The translations under genes and the position numbers were made by a program. Shown here piece after piece: positions 1-11,356 of a DNA stretch of 64,000 nt. Below the pieces are notes generated by a model. The model saw nothing but the letters and a program-made list of their open reading frames with translations. It did no database searches and was not told the origin of the DNA. Each line of letters begins with the position of its first letter. Position 1 is the first letter of the stretch. This DNA is from Deroplatys truncata. Its lineage: Eukaryota > Arthropoda > Insecta > Mantodea > Mantidae. The stretch covers positions 14,289,001 through 14,353,000 of the forward strand of contig CM060979.1 of the NCBI GenBank assembly GCA_030765065.1. The letters are read 5' to 3'.

Positions 1-487
1 GATAGACAAAATTTTACTACACAAGCAATGTAGCTCGCGTTAAAATACACAATTTATGTCATATACATTTTTGTTTGTTGAGTGAACCATTTTCGAGATA
101 TTGCTTGTTATTCCCTTAAATTTTCCAATACTTATTTTCTAAATGGGAATTCGTTATTCATTTTTTTGTCTTGGATATGCAAAGAGTATTAATTTGTGGC
201 AAACAGAATGGTGCTGCACATAGCAACCAGCTATTAAGAGATATGTATGTGCTTATATTGGCCTTGCAAATACAAAACAAGGGGAACATATTAGGCCTTA
301 AGGGATGGTTAAATATTTTTAGAACCGGTCGATATGTGTAAAATGTAATTCTCTTTGCATGTCAAAAGATCGTTTCTGCAAATGTTTATCTCGATTAATA
401 TGAAATAGATGGAGAATAAGTGTTTGTAAAAATAGTTTGTACAAGAGTAGAGAAAGTCATGTGAGTGTAACACATCAGATTTTTTTT
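1..487 (+). mobile_element. HINE/DINE-1-like element, 3' part
   Basis: 3' half of the window's dominant non-autonomous repeat, cut by the window edge. It ends with the family's 3' signature: the subterminal motif AGTAGAGAAAGT (about 449-460), a short hairpin (ATGTG...CACAT) and CAGATTTTTT. The body carries the family landmarks: GTAAAATTTTGTCTATC reversed at the very start, and the TTGTCTTGGATATGCAAAGAG block near 167-187. Orientation is given with the ACTTTCTCTACT end as 5'. Confidence 0.75.
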
Positions 488-931
488 AAGTGTAATACAT
501 TTTAAAATTTTGAGGATTTTAGTTAAAATATTTAGATGTAAATTTAAGTTAATTTTCTTCGCAGATGAGGGAAAAAACATCATCATTAGAATAGAAATAC
601 CATTGATGGCTTAATTTCCTTAATTCAGTAGTATGAGGCAGAATGTCTTCATATTTTTAGAAGTTAAAAATGTTTTCAAGCAAACTAAATAACTTATATA
701 AAGAGAGATACAGGCATATATACAGACAATACAGTAGTTTCGTTAAATTGATCAAATACAACCAGAAATGTCCGTGTTTTTTGGGTTAGCTGCATGGCCA
801 TGTACTGCTCACAGTTTCCAATTGCCTTAAACAAATAAGATACATTAGTATTTGTTGCCTTTTTGACATTCTTCAAAGGTCCAGTGAAGTATGTGTTCTC
901 AAATCTATGTTAATACTAATGTAACTTGCAG
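488..931. other. AT-rich intron sequence, nothing recognised
   Basis: Intronic sequence upstream of the first visible TCHP exon. It ends with a splice acceptor (taacttgcag, last G at 931). I see no repeat signature, RNA gene or convincing reading frame here. Confidence 0.5.
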
Positions 932-1214
932 TATAGAAGCCTATAAGAAGGCTGTTGAGACAGAAGAAAAGGTGAAGAAGTTAGAGGAAAGGCGACAACG
1001 TCTCTCTGCCCTGTTGTTCTCTGAGGCGAAGCAGTATGAGCTAGAATTGGTTAGTCTCAGAAGCCGTCCTAGGTCATCACGTAACCGATTGCCACTGGAA
1101 GAGCTGAAGATAGTCAACTATGAACTGAGGCGACGCGAGGAGGAGGCTCAGAGGAGAGAGGCAGAATTGAGACTCTACCATCATTGGAGGGCGAAGCAGC
1201 CCGCCCTTAGGCAG
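932..1214 (+). CDS. TCHP: Trichoplein (TCHP) exon, N-terminal coiled coil
   Basis: First visible coding exon of trichoplein, a coiled-coil protein of keratin filaments, centrioles and the ciliary base. It is bounded by acceptor ttgcag and donor cag|gtaaga. It enters with the third base of a codon and leaves in phase 0. It encodes about 94 residues of heptad-rich, Lys/Glu/Arg-rich helix starting IEAYKKAVETEEKVKKLEER. The last 15 residues, RLYHHWRAKQPALRQ, align by eye with LLYEHWKKNNPKLRE as I remember human TCHP, and the spacing to the next exons also fits. The true N terminus (about 60 residues in human) must lie in exon(s) upstream of the window. Only 7 bases separate the donor from a HINE insertion. 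Confidence 0.9.
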
Positions 1215-1221
1215 GTAAGAT

Positions 1222-3246
1222 TTACTTTTTTCCTAGTAGAAACTACACTGCCGATTGTGAAAATTGCAACACGAAGAAAGAATTTCCCGAATAACTCCAA
1301 ACTTGGTGGAAGTGTAGAAGAGTGTGCAAGCAAGAGTGTGGCGAGCAGGGCTGCCTCTTGTCAGTCCGACAAGGTCAGTGTTGCGCCCAGTGTAGTGAGT
1401 GCAGAGCTGTCAGACAAGGTGGAAACAATAAAGTGAGTGCCAGTATACCTCTTCGACGTCAAAGGGAGCCGTATTGGCATGTGAATGAGTTCGAACGGGG
1501 CAGAATGATCGGTCTCCGGGAGCAGCGAAGAGCGGGTTCTGAACCACGGAACATGACCACAGCATGGGATGACCGTCATCTTGTCCGCATGGCCATAACG
1601 GACCGTACAGCTTCATCCACAGTGTTGCCTCGACGCTGGAGCACTGCAACAGGTGTGAACTTGTCTGCATCATCGGTTCGTTGCCGTCTGCTGTAGGTTG
1701 GACTGGTTTCATGCGTGCCATTACGTTGGCTGCCATTGTCCACAAACCACAAGGCAATGGCACGTGAACACCATCACTGGGGTGTTGAGTGGTAAAATGT
1801 AGTCTTTTCGGACGAGTCGCGCTTCGTGTCCTACAGTGGGTGAGCGCAACCTGGAGGGCTGCATTGTTGAGCGGCATAGTGGAGAAACACCAGGTGTGAT
1901 GGTTTGGAGCGCCTTTGTTTACAACAACCGGTCTTGCCTCCTACGAATTGAGGGCACTTTGAGCAGCAACCGGTACCTAACGGTGGTTGTAGAGTCTGAG
2001 GTACTCCCCCTGCTTCAGGCATCTCTACAGGCCATATTTCAACAGGACAATGCCCGGCCACATATTGCGAGTAATGTATAAGCCTTCTTCGAAGAGCGAT
2101 GCGTACCATTGCTTCCCTGGCCTGCACGTTCACCTGACATGTCGCCCTCGAACATGTCTGGGATATGGTTGGTCGACACCTGGTCCTCCAGTAACCAGTG
2201 TCACGGATTTGTTGGCTCGAATACAAACTGCGTGGAGGGAAATCCCTTAGGAACTTATTCAGAACCTTTTTGATTCAGTGCCACAGCGTATAGCAGCTCT
2301 AATTGCAGCACATGGAGGCTGAATATTAGGGTTCAAAGGTCATGTATAGATTTGAAAAGTTTATCATTTGTTACTTGTCGTGTACCTAACCTGTGCTATT
2401 AAATTCATGCGTTTCCTTCTTGGTGTTGCAATTTTCACAAACGGCAGTGTATTTATTCCACCCAAAAATTTTCAGATTTCTCTGGAAATACATATTTTGA
2501 GCCTTGTAAATCTAAAAAAAAATGCATTTTTAGAAAAAGGTCCTATGTGTATCTGTCTTGTCTGTACATCTATGCACAGCATAACCCTACAGTGAAGTGC
2601 TTGAAAAATACCAAACTCGGTAATTATTTTCAATATCTTAATATTTTTGAATTTCTCAAAAATGGCACTTAATGATTTTGAATAAAATATCTATATTTAA
2701 GATATCTAGATGACAAATAAAATGTATATCTTGAATTTTCTGGGAATGTCTCCAAAAGTATTCTTCATTGTGAACGACTTTTGCATAACTGGTAAACCAT
2801 AAGAGATAGACAGAATTTTACTACACAAAAGATGTAGATCGCGTTAAAATACAGAATTTATGTTATATACTTTTTTGTTGTTGAGTGAACCATTTTCGAG
2901 ATATTGCTTGTTATTCCCTTAAATTTTTCAATACTTATTTTATCAAATGGGAATTCATTATTCATTTTTTTGTCTTGGATATGCAAAGAGTATTAATCTG
3001 TGGCAAAGGGAATGGTGCTGCACCTAGCAACCAGCTATTAAGAGATATGTATGTCTTTAAAGGCAATGTATTTCGATACTGCCCTTGTAAATATATATTC
3101 CCCTTGCATCTACAAGAAAATTAGCTATAAGATAGAGTCTGCAAATGTTTATCTCATTTAACATGAAGTAGATGGAGAATAAGCGTTTGTAAAAATAGTT
3201 TGTACAAGAGTAGAGAAAGTCATGTGAGTGTAACACATCAGATGTT
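1222..3246 (+). mobile_element. HINE/DINE-1-like element split by a Tc1
   Basis: The 5' start (tttactttttt...tagtag, 1222-1245) lies left of the Tc1 and the body resumes at 2450 with the family motif ATTCCACCCAAAAATTT. The 3' end at about 3246 has AGTAGAGAAAGT, the hairpin and CAGATG. The CA-microsatellite zone is degenerate and partly deleted. The element begins 7 bases after a TCHP splice donor. The 5' assignment is less certain than the 3' part because only about 24 bases remain. Confidence 0.65.
1246..2449 (+). mobile_element. Tc1 transposon, degenerate transposase
   Basis: A Tc1-family DNA transposon with inverted terminal repeats of about 33 bp (CACTGCCG[A/T]TTGTGAAAA at both ends) and TA duplications at 1244-1245 and 2450-2451. 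The + strand carries a broken Tc1 transposase. The N-terminal HTH region (1481-1696) includes RGRMIGLREQRRAG and DDRHLVRMAITDRTASSTVL. The catalytic region (1836-2081) includes GVMVWSAF and IFQQDNARPHIA. After a frameshift the C terminus (2086-2320) reads LLARIQTAWREIP, then a stop. At least two frameshifts and stops make it a pseudogene. It sits inside a HINE. Confidence 0.9.
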
Positions 3247-3904
3247 TTTAACTAGTGCTCAAAAACTTTTAAATTTATAATTCCTAAGCTCTCTTGAAAA
3301 TTTCAAGCTAATAAGTCATAAACTGTGGTTCAAGGAACATTTTGAATACTGAAAAATGTTTAAAAAGGAATTGAGAAAAATGGAGTTTAAAGTTTAGTGC
3401 AGTGCTTTACCTAAATGGTAAGGTAAAGCACCAATTAAATAGCCGTTTGTAGCTTTAAATGTTGTTTGTTTTATTTATTCCATCTGTATGCCACCTTTAA
3501 CATCTGAGGTCATATTGGGGGCTTTGCCTTTGGAACAATTGCTCATCGGCAATAATATTCGCTGGTTTTACAATCTGTTAATCTTTTGGGTTTTCTGTGT
3601 AAACTTTGATTTTACACCCACATTTACACTCCCACTCACACTTCCACACTCTAGGCAGGACAGGAAATAATCCTGAGTAAAGAAAAATTCTATCAAATCT
3701 GGGGCCTCTGGGTTTGAAAGCTAGCATACTAACTACCAGACTATAAAGGCGGTCCCTTTAAAATTGTTGATACTAAAAGAAGAACTCATTTTGTAGCACA
3801 AAAGTACAAGTTGAGTATAATAAACATGCAAAAAACAAAAATTGAAAGTTTCCACAAATTTTACAAAATTTCACCACTGCATTACCTTAAAGTGCTGTTG
3901 CTAT
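3247..3904. other. Intronic sequence with a SINE-like piece
   Basis: Mostly unremarkable AT-rich intron. It includes a candidate tRNA-derived SINE on the minus strand (about 3590-3745), whose tRNA-like head reads TCTGGTAGTTAGTATGCTAG followed by a B-box-like TTTCAAACCC. Nothing else was recognised. Confidence 0.4.
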
Positions 3905-5075
3905 TCAACTGCTTCTCACAATTTCATGGAATGAGTAAGGAATTTCAAGTCCAGCATATAGCGTTCTGCTTTTGACTACTGATTTGGTTTTCCCTATCCC
4001 CCTTGTATTGACAGTAAAATGTGTAATAAAACTATTTCTGCAGAGGTTTATTTTGATTAACATGAAGTAGATAGAAAAAAAATCTGATGTGTTACACTCA
4101 CATGACTTTCTCTACTCTTGTACAAACTATTTATACAAACCCTTATTCTCGATCTACTTCATGTTAATCGAGATAAACATTTGCAGACTCTATCTTATTG
4201 CTAATTTTCTTGTAGATGTAAGGGGAATATATATTTACAAGGGAAATTTGGAAATACAGTAGCCTTTAAGCACATACATATCTCTTAATAGCTGGTTGCT
4301 AGGTGCAGCACCATTCCCTTTCCCACAGATTAATACTCTTTGCATATCCAAGACAAAAAAAATGAATAACGAATTCCCATTTGAGAAAATAAGTATTGAA
4401 AAATTTAAGGGAATAACAAGTAATATCTCGAAAATGGTTCACTCAACAAAAAAAATGTATATGACATAAATTGTGTATTTTAACGCGATCTACATTTTTT
4501 GTGTAGTAAAATTTTGTCTATCTGTTATGGTTTACCAGTTATGCAAAAGTCGTTCACAATGAAGAATAGTTTTGGAGACATTCCCAGGAAATTCAAGATA
4601 TACATTTTATTTGTCATAAAAATATCTTAAACATATGATATTTTAATCAAAATCATTAGAGCCATTTTTGAGAAAATTAAAATTTTTGAAAAATCTTCCA
4701 TGTAAAAGGTAATCTGGGGTGGGGGGATTTTCTTGAAAACCTTAGTGTCGCATCCTTGGAAGATACTGAACATAAATACCAAGTTTGGTGTTTATCCGAC
4801 TGTTCGTTTCTGAGTTATGCTGTTCACAGACAGACACACAGACACACACACGGACATGTTTCCAAAAATGCTTTTTTGGATTCAGGGGGTCTCAAAACAT
4901 GTATTTCCGGTGAAATCTCGGTATTGAATTTTTGGGTGGAATACTATACTTCCCCTACTTACTATACGTAGTAGAGAAAGTAATAAACTTTTGTAAGAAT
5001 TAGTTTAGAAGCTATATAAAAATAAGCCGTGGATAGAGAAGGTCATGTAAATGTAACATATAATGCTTTTGTGGT
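3905..5075 (+). mobile_element. Older HINE subfamily copy, host of another HINE
   Basis: Fragments 3905-4075 and 4985-5075 form one diverged HINE-type element of a second subfamily. Its markers are CCAGCATATAGCG, a block like TGTAATAAAACTATTTCTG, and an end resembling GGTCATGTAAATGTAAC. The same order of blocks recurs near 27600-27865 and 55030-55565. It is interrupted by the younger copy at 4076-4984. Confidence 0.6.
4076..4984 (-). mobile_element. HINE/DINE-1-like element, near full length
   Basis: One of the best complete copies. On the + strand it begins AAAATCTGATGTGTTACAC (3' hairpin end) and finishes TACGTAGTAGAGAAAGTAA (5' end reversed). The 12-mer ACTTTCTCTACT appears near the 3' end and its complement at the 5' end. 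A short CA/CAGA microsatellite lies at about 4829-4852. It was inserted into an older HINE. Confidence 0.8.
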
Positions 5076-6190
5076 TATGAATTACTTTACAATATCAAGA
5101 ACATTTATCCCTATGTTTTACAATAACTGTTGAACTGGCTCAGATTTGCTTGAACTGCTATCAAATGGAATGTTCTAAGTCCATAAGACGTTTAACTGCT
5201 ATAAGTCCGTAAGCAATAGCATAGCAGGAAAAATATAAATGGGGAGCTTATGCATAGGGATCACATTTTTTAAATAATTTATATCAATTCAAATGATAAA
5301 TATGAATTAATCCTGAGTTGAAATATTTAAGTAAATCGATATCACAGATTAAGGTGCAGTAATTGGAATTAAAATTAGGATAATTCTACTGAGCTGTAGC
5401 AGGCAACCCAGCTCCGCTCCAGGGAGGCGAACCTCCTTGGGATTTTCCATTATAACGACACCTGTTATATACACAGACCCACCTGTTTTCACAGGAATAG
5501 AAGTGGATACGCCGCTTACGTGCATCAGCCCCTGAGGGGAAGAATACCGAACAACCTCTGTGGGGGCAACAGTATCTAGTCACCATCTATCAACTCTCCA
5601 GGTTGGTGCTGGAGGATACTGAGCTGTCTCACAAGCCCACCTGGTTTTGTCTGGATGTATCTAATCTCCCATGAGTGTTGGGAAGCTTTTCCCCGCCGAG
5701 TTCAACCCAATCTGAACAAGTCCTTTTCAGGAGGGGCTCAGATGTTTGGCCCAGAGTTCTTTTAGTAATGTTAGAATCACCACAGTGCTAGGATTGAATG
5801 TTTTGCGTATTCTAATAGGAAATTTGTTGTGACATGAGAATTAATGACTACTGTGAAGTATTTTATATTACTGCTGCAGGACATTTTATGTCACTACAAA
5901 ATAGGGTTTCTAGTTATGTTCTAAATTGGGAGTATTTGCACTTATTTGGAAACCACTCAAACTTAGCACCAGAACAAAAACGTGCCCGTGATATATTAAT
6001 AAGGTTGTACCCACTCCATCTTAAGTGTAGTTTCTGTTACTGTCATCTTCAGGGATATTGTCTAAGATATGTTGCTCAAATATAGAGCCACCACTTGCAT
6101 GATTAGGAAATATCATATTCCTCCCAACCTAGAGAGATACCATTATTTTAACAATGCTATTTTGCTATTAATTTTTACATTTTTTTTTAG
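5076..6190. other. Unclassified intronic sequence
   Basis: There is a GC-richer block at about 5390-5770 with a Cys-rich minus-strand frame of 66 codons (5386-5586) and no recognised domain. It could be part of an unknown SINE or repeat. No other copy of this block was seen in the window. The rest is AT-rich sequence with no recognised feature. Confidence 0.35.
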
Positions 6191-6401
6191 CAAGGGGTTC
6201 CAACCCCCAAAACCCCTACCTAACTATGCTTCTTGAAGGAGTATTAATTGTTGCGGTTTTACAACATATGGGCACCTATTTGAAGCAAGGTGTTGGGCCA
6301 TGTTTGGGTGCCAAACTTGCGGGAGATATGTTTCTAGGAGTGTTTGCCCCACATATGATACAAACCTTCCAGTGGCCTTCACCCCACGTTTTGAACCAAC
6401 T
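6191..6401 (-). repeat. LTR-adjacent leader with repeated PBS-like motifs
   Basis: Read on the minus strand, this follows the LTR 3' end and starts AAAGTTGGTTCAAAACGTGGGG. It then repeats diverged versions of a TTGG(T/C)..CCC...GTGGGG unit roughly every 45-60 bp (for example around 6265-6285, 6300-6325 and 6345-6375). The motif resembles a retroelement primer-binding site plus its downstream GTGGGGC box. A similar array adjoins the LTR at 21945. Confidence 0.45.
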
Positions 6402-7140
6402 TTTTATTTTAATGTTTATTTATTTATGTATGCCTCGGCTTCATCATTAGTATTTTGCAGAACATGTATCTCTTAACAGGGCTGGTATGGCTAAAGAATC
6501 AAGCTTACTCAGATTATAATTGTATTTTTACTTTGTTTATTAATCCTTCACACGATTAAATAACACTTCACTGATGTATCCTACTGTAGAGCTGTGAGAT
6601 TATTGTTAATTGTACTTTTAACACGTAAACTTTATATTATTCTCACCGCAATGAATTTTCATGTCTCACTCTGAACACGTACCGAACCGAACTGCTTGGT
6701 TACGCTTTCTAGTAGTGTCTACTGTTTGAATTTATACATTTTCTCTATTTTTAGTCTCTGATTGGCTAAATCTACTCCAATAGAATACCTTTATTTAACT
6801 TAGCTTTTCTTAGTTGTTGATTGGCTATTTATAAACTGTTTTAAATATTACATTATTATTGTTCCAAGAACTATTAGTAGCCTTTTTAAACTTTCTAATT
6901 TATTGTTGTCTCAAGGTTATCTTATTGTTAGCAACTTTCGGCTTCTACCTTGTAATTCTGTTTGCTATGGAAAGCAGCTTGCTTCTATTCTCACAGCTCC
7001 TACATTGTTAAACTACGTAATACATCCACATAATATTTTATACATGTACATAATAAAATAAACATAATACAATGACTGTAATATACACTTACATTATATA
7101 ATTAGACTGATATCATTTAAGTGATAAAAATACTGCCTCA
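6402..7140 (-). mobile_element. LTR (solo or truncated LTR retrotransposon)
   Basis: About 740 bp related to 18313-19076 (opposite strand) and 21945-22707. On the minus strand it begins TGAGGCAGTATTTTTA and contains CCAAT-like and TATA-like boxes (GATTGGCTA blocks, TTTATAAATAG). It ends with AATAAA-rich sequence just before the PBS-like leader. No gag or pol frame is attached, so it is a solo LTR or a truncated copy. Confidence 0.6.
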
Positions 7141-7244
7141 CTCTGTGTATAGGAGTTTATAAGCATAAGCGTTTATAATTATATTTTAAATGTTAAACAT
7201 ATTAGGACATTTTATATATCAGTCACAATGTTGTGTGCTTTTAG

Positions 7245-7471
7245 TTGGAGGAGAAGCAGCACAATCACTTTGTTCGTGAGGCATGGGTAAAGCAAGTCCT
7301 AGAGAGGAAAGAGGAGAGAGAAAAATCAGAGAGAGAACAAATGGAAGCTTTCAAGCAGAGGGAACAATATAGGCTTCAAGAAGAGCAGAAACTAAAAGAT
7401 GAACAGGAAAGGAAAAAGCAGAAGGCAGTGGATCTTCAAGAACAATTAAAGCAGCAAATACAAGAGCTAAG
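7245..7471 (+). CDS. TCHP: Trichoplein (TCHP) exon, coiled coil
   Basis: Second visible TCHP exon, with acceptor gcttttag and donor taag|gtagag. It enters in phase 0, as the previous exon requires, and leaves with two bases of a codon. It encodes LEEKQHNHFVREAWVKQVLE followed by about 55 residues of Glu/Lys/Gln-rich helix (TPH, trichohyalin-plectin-homology type). This matches in position the human segment that follows the NPKLRE motif. The flanking intron is filled by an LTR on the left and a mariner on the right. Confidence 0.9.
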
Positions 7472-7640
7472 GTAGAGGTTGTAAATGTGAATTTGTACCA
7501 GAAGTTTAGCATACTATGTCTTTAGGGAGGACAAAACAGTTGATCTCCTCAAGTATTTTATAAGTAAAACAATATCACACTGTTCATGCTCTAAGTCAAA
7601 AGCTTAATTCACACAGTGAAAATATATTCTTCTCTGAGGG

Positions 7641-9813
7641 TTGGGGCAAAAGTCATGGCAACTATTTATTTTCTTGAAGATACCAGTCTGGTTGGAAAAT
7701 GTGACATATACAGACAAAAGAATAAGGTGTTAGCTACCTGTGTGGACAACAAATAGCACTGAAATATCGCAATGCACTAATTTATTACGGTAGTAATAGG
7801 GCAATATGGCCTTCACGGTGCAAAAGAATGACAGCATGGTATACATACAGTTGACACGACAAACCTGGGCCTAAAGTAGTCCCCTGCTACTGTCACCACA
7901 CGCTGGGAGGCGCTGAATACCATCTGCCTCAGCATTTGCCGCACCATGTGTGAATTGGGTCACCTGTTCGCGCACAGCATTAGCAATGTCCTCTTGTGTT
8001 ACAAACCGCCTACCACGTAGTGGTTCCTTAATCTTTCGAATGAGATCAAAGTCACAGGGTGAAATGTCCGGAGAGCACGGTGGGTGCTCCAATTCTTCCC
8101 ATCCCCAACGTCGCAGTACCTGCCCTACACACTTTGCTTTATGTGGTTTTGCATTTCTCGTGCAGGATTATTGCTTTGTCCACAAGATCCGGACGTTTCT
8201 CCCGAACGCCACGTCATACCTGTTGCACCAGGAAGTTCCTGTAGTACTGTATGGTCACTGTTCTGCATGTGGAACAAAGTGGGCGGACTGACGTTTCAGT
8301 TCTGGTTCGTATGCCCTGGCCCAAAATTCATCGATGGTGATTATTCGTGACAAGAATTGATCGCTGACCTGTTGCCAGCGTGCAAGGTGGTCAGAGCATA
8401 TTGTATAGCGCATCCACCTTTGAACTTCCGTCAGTGCATGCAGTACCCACCGCGATGCGATTTTGCGTAGTTGCAGCTCATTATACAATATCCTGTGGAC
8501 GGTGCATTTCTCAATACCACTTGCCATCTCTAACTCCATTAGTGTCCATGGTCTATCTTCATTCAGGAGCTGCTCGATGACGGCACGTGCCACGTCGGTC
8601 CGCACACTGACAGGTCGTCCCGAACGTTGCTCATCACTTGCTGAAACTTTCCTTCCCACCGTGCTACTGTACGGTAAGGTAGGGCATTATTCCCAAGGGC
8701 TTCCACTAATTCACTGTGACATTTCATCGCATTTCTCCCCATGAGAAATTGATGTAAGCGTGCTGCTCAACACTGGTTATTTCCATCTCGCACGACACTC
8801 ACGAACTAACTGATTTCACAGCCCTCACTGTTCTAATACCAGCTATCACAGAGCCATCTGTTGTTCTGCATACACACTATACCTGCAGAACTCCACATGA
8901 CACATATGTTTGTGATCCGTTCACATATCTACAAGTAAAAAAAATCTGATGTGTTACACTCACATGATTTTCTCTACTCTTGTACAAACTATTTTTACAA
9001 ACGCTTATTCTCCATATGCTTCATGTTAATTGAGATGTCAATCTTATTGATAATTTTCTTGTAGATGCAAGGGGAATATGGTAGGTTTTAAGCGATAGTC
9101 AAATCTTTTAAGAGCTGGTTGCTATGTGGCGCATTCCATTCTTTTTGCATGTCCAGGACATAAAAAAAATGAATAAGAATTTGAGAAAAAGTATAAGTAT
9201 TGGAAAATTTAAGGGAATAACAAGCAATATGTCGAGAACGGTTCACTCAACAAAAGATATGTGTATGACATCAATTGTGTATTTTATCGCGATCTACATT
9301 TTTCGTGTAGTAAAATTTTGTCTATCTCTTATGGTTTACCATTATGCAAAAATCGTTCACGATGAAGAATACTTTTGGAGACATTCCCAGAAAATTCGAG
9401 ATATACATTTCATTTCTCATGACAATATCTTAAACATATCATATTTTAATCAAAATCGTTAGAGCCATTTTTGAGAAAATTAAAATTTTCGAAAAATGTT
9501 TTATGTAAAGGGTAGTCTGGGGTGGGGGATTTTCTTGAAAACCTTCGTGTCGCATCTCTGGAAGATACTGAACCTAAATACCAAGTTTGGTGTTTATCCG
9601 ACTGTTCATTTCTGATTTATGCTGTTCACAGACACGCACGCAGACAGACACACACATGGACATGTTTCCAAAAATGCTTTTTTTGGATTCAGGGTGTCTC
9701 AAAACATATATTTCCGGTGAAATCTCGGTATCGAATTTTTGGGTGGAATACAATACTTCCCCTACTTACTATACGTAGTAGAGAAAGTAAAAATAGTTGC
9801 CATGACTTTTGCC
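7641..9813 (-). mobile_element. mariner transposon, internally deleted, split by a HINE
   Basis: The ends are matching inverted repeats: TTGGGGCAAAAGTCATGGCA at 7641 and its complement ending near 9813. The minus strand carries a mariner transposase in pieces. The N-terminal HTH region (8744-8580) reads ELVEALGNNALPYRTVARWE. A central part (8659-8255) includes SGRPVSVRTDVARAVIEQLL and IITIDEFWARAYEPELKRQS. The C-terminal part (8092-7871) includes EHPPCSPDISPCDFDLIRKI. A piece of the catalytic core is missing between 8255 and about 8130, and a frameshift lies near 8640, so it is not functional. A HINE interrupts it close to its right end. Confidence 0.88.
8934..9788 (-). mobile_element. HINE/DINE-1-like element inserted in a mariner
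   Basis: A near-complete copy, starting AAAATCTGATGTGTTACAC at about 8938 and ending TACGTAGTAGAGAAAGTAAA. It contains a CA/CAGA microsatellite at 9631-9657. Comparing the two mariner ends shows that it entered the inner edge of the right inverted repeat (flanks ctacaagtaaa and atagttgccatgac), an AT-rich target. Confidence 0.8.
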
Positions 9814-9825
9814 CCAAGCCTTATA

Positions 9826-9990
9826 TCTTTTTAGTTTCTCTACCACGTACATAGTAGGTAGATAAGGTATTGCATTCCACCCAAAAATTCATTACCAAGA
9901 TTTCACAAGAAATACATGTTTTGAGAACCCCTGAATTAAAAAAGTTAGAAAAAGATGTATGTGTGTATCTGTGAACATTGACATAAGATT
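9826..9990 (+). mobile_element. HINE 5' fragment
   Basis: The 5' end of the family (AGTTTCTCTACCACGTACATAG, then ATTCCACCCAAAAATTC and ATACATGTTTTGAG) truncated soon after the position where the CA tract would start. The sequence to 10477 holds nothing I recognise. Confidence 0.6.
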
Positions 9991-10477
9991 TTATTCGAAT
10001 GCACCTAGTTAAAAAACAGCTGAAATGGTGTTTCACTAGCTCGAGCTGAAGAACTGCCCCTTGGCCAGTTTGAAACAGCAATCTTTAAAACACAATGATT
10101 AGTTAACTAGAAGCCCATAAAATTCAAAGTACTTGCAGTATAGCAGCTTGACTTTAAAGTGCAATATCTCAGAGTAACTGAGAGCACTTTTGAAAGTTCA
10201 TAAGAATGTATAAGTCGGATGCAAAAATGATGTTCATGTATCTTCTCGTGGTAGCCAATTAGTAGTGTATAAGCAAAGAAAGCCAGAGATTAATAGTTTG
10301 CATCCCAGCTGTAGTATTGAAGCTTACAAATCTGGTTCAGCTTTCCAATTTTCCTAAATGGTCTAACTCCTTATGTATGTGAATGAAAGAATAGCATCTG
10401 ATAAACATACCTTGATTGTACGTTTCTTCAGTATACGATATTCACACAGAATTTTTCAATGATGGAAAATGCATACA

Positions 10478-10972
10478 GAAGGTATTGCATTCCACCCAAA
10501 AATTTATACAAAGATTTTAATAGAAATACATGTTTTGAGGCCCCCAGAATAAAAAAAGCATTTTTAGAAACATCTGATGTGTTATACTCACATGACTTCC
10601 TGTACTCGTGTAGAGACTATTTTTACAAACACTTATTCTCCATCTACTTCATGTTAATTGAAATAAACATTTGCACACTATCTTATTGCTAATTTTCTTG
10701 TACATGCAAGGACAATTGGTAAGCTTTAAGCTATAGTCAAATATTTTAAGAACTGGTTGCTATGTGGAGCATTCCATTCTCTTTGCATGTTCAGGGGGGG
10801 AAAAAAAAGAATAACAAATTCCTATTTGAGCATACAAGAAAATTAGCAATAAGATAGTTCCTGCAAATGCTTATCGCAATTAACATGAAGTAAATGGAGA
10901 TAAGCGTTTGTTAAAACAGTTTGTACAAGAGCAGAGAAAGTCATGTGAGCGTAACACATCAGATTTTTATTA
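10478..10972. mobile_element. Composite of three HINE fragments
   Basis: A + strand 5' fragment (10478-10568, ATTCCACCCAAAAATTT) runs directly into a minus-strand 3' fragment (10569-10840, starting catctgatgtgttatactc). That is followed by a + strand 3' fragment (10840-10972, ending AACACATCAGATTTTT). This looks like nested insertion followed by deletion. Confidence 0.6.
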
Positions 10973-11326
10973 GGAAACACACCCACGTTTACTCCATATT
11001 CATGCTTCCTGATACTGCAAAGGGTAGGGTATCAACCTAATTGCCCCACCCGATTGGGAATCTAACGTGGTTGAGAAACCAGAACACGATCCCTTGGCTA
11101 CAGGTGCAGTTCACTCCATTCTTATAGTAACACATTTAAATGAATTTCATTATATAGTTAATCAGCTAATAATGCTCACAATGGTTGTAGTATCTAATAA
11201 AAATAATAATATTAACTTTCTATTAATTTCTTCAGAAGATGAGTTCCAATAAAATAAACTTCATTTAAAATAAAGAGAGTTGAAGGTTGTTACACTACAT
11301 CGCTAAACTGTTCTTACTTGAACGCG

Positions 11327-11356
11327 TTTCGGGAGACGGTTTGCTCCCATCGTCAG
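11327..11356 (-). ncRNA. Hammerhead-ribozyme-like core in a Penelope end
   Basis: On the minus strand the segment reads CTGACGA, a GGGAG...CTCCC stem, then GAAAC. It has the same layout as the three copies in the other Penelope family of the window, with a compensatory change in the stem (A-T there, G-C here). Penelope-like elements are known to carry hammerhead ribozymes in their terminal regions. One extra U lies between CUGANGA and the stem, and stems I and III are not clearly canonical, so the assignment is tentative. Confidence 0.45.

Noticed and set aside
5386-5586. Small Cys-rich secreted peptide
   Set aside because: There are scattered Cys residues but no signal peptide, and no repeated or conserved pattern can be seen. 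It more likely belongs to an unidentified repeat.
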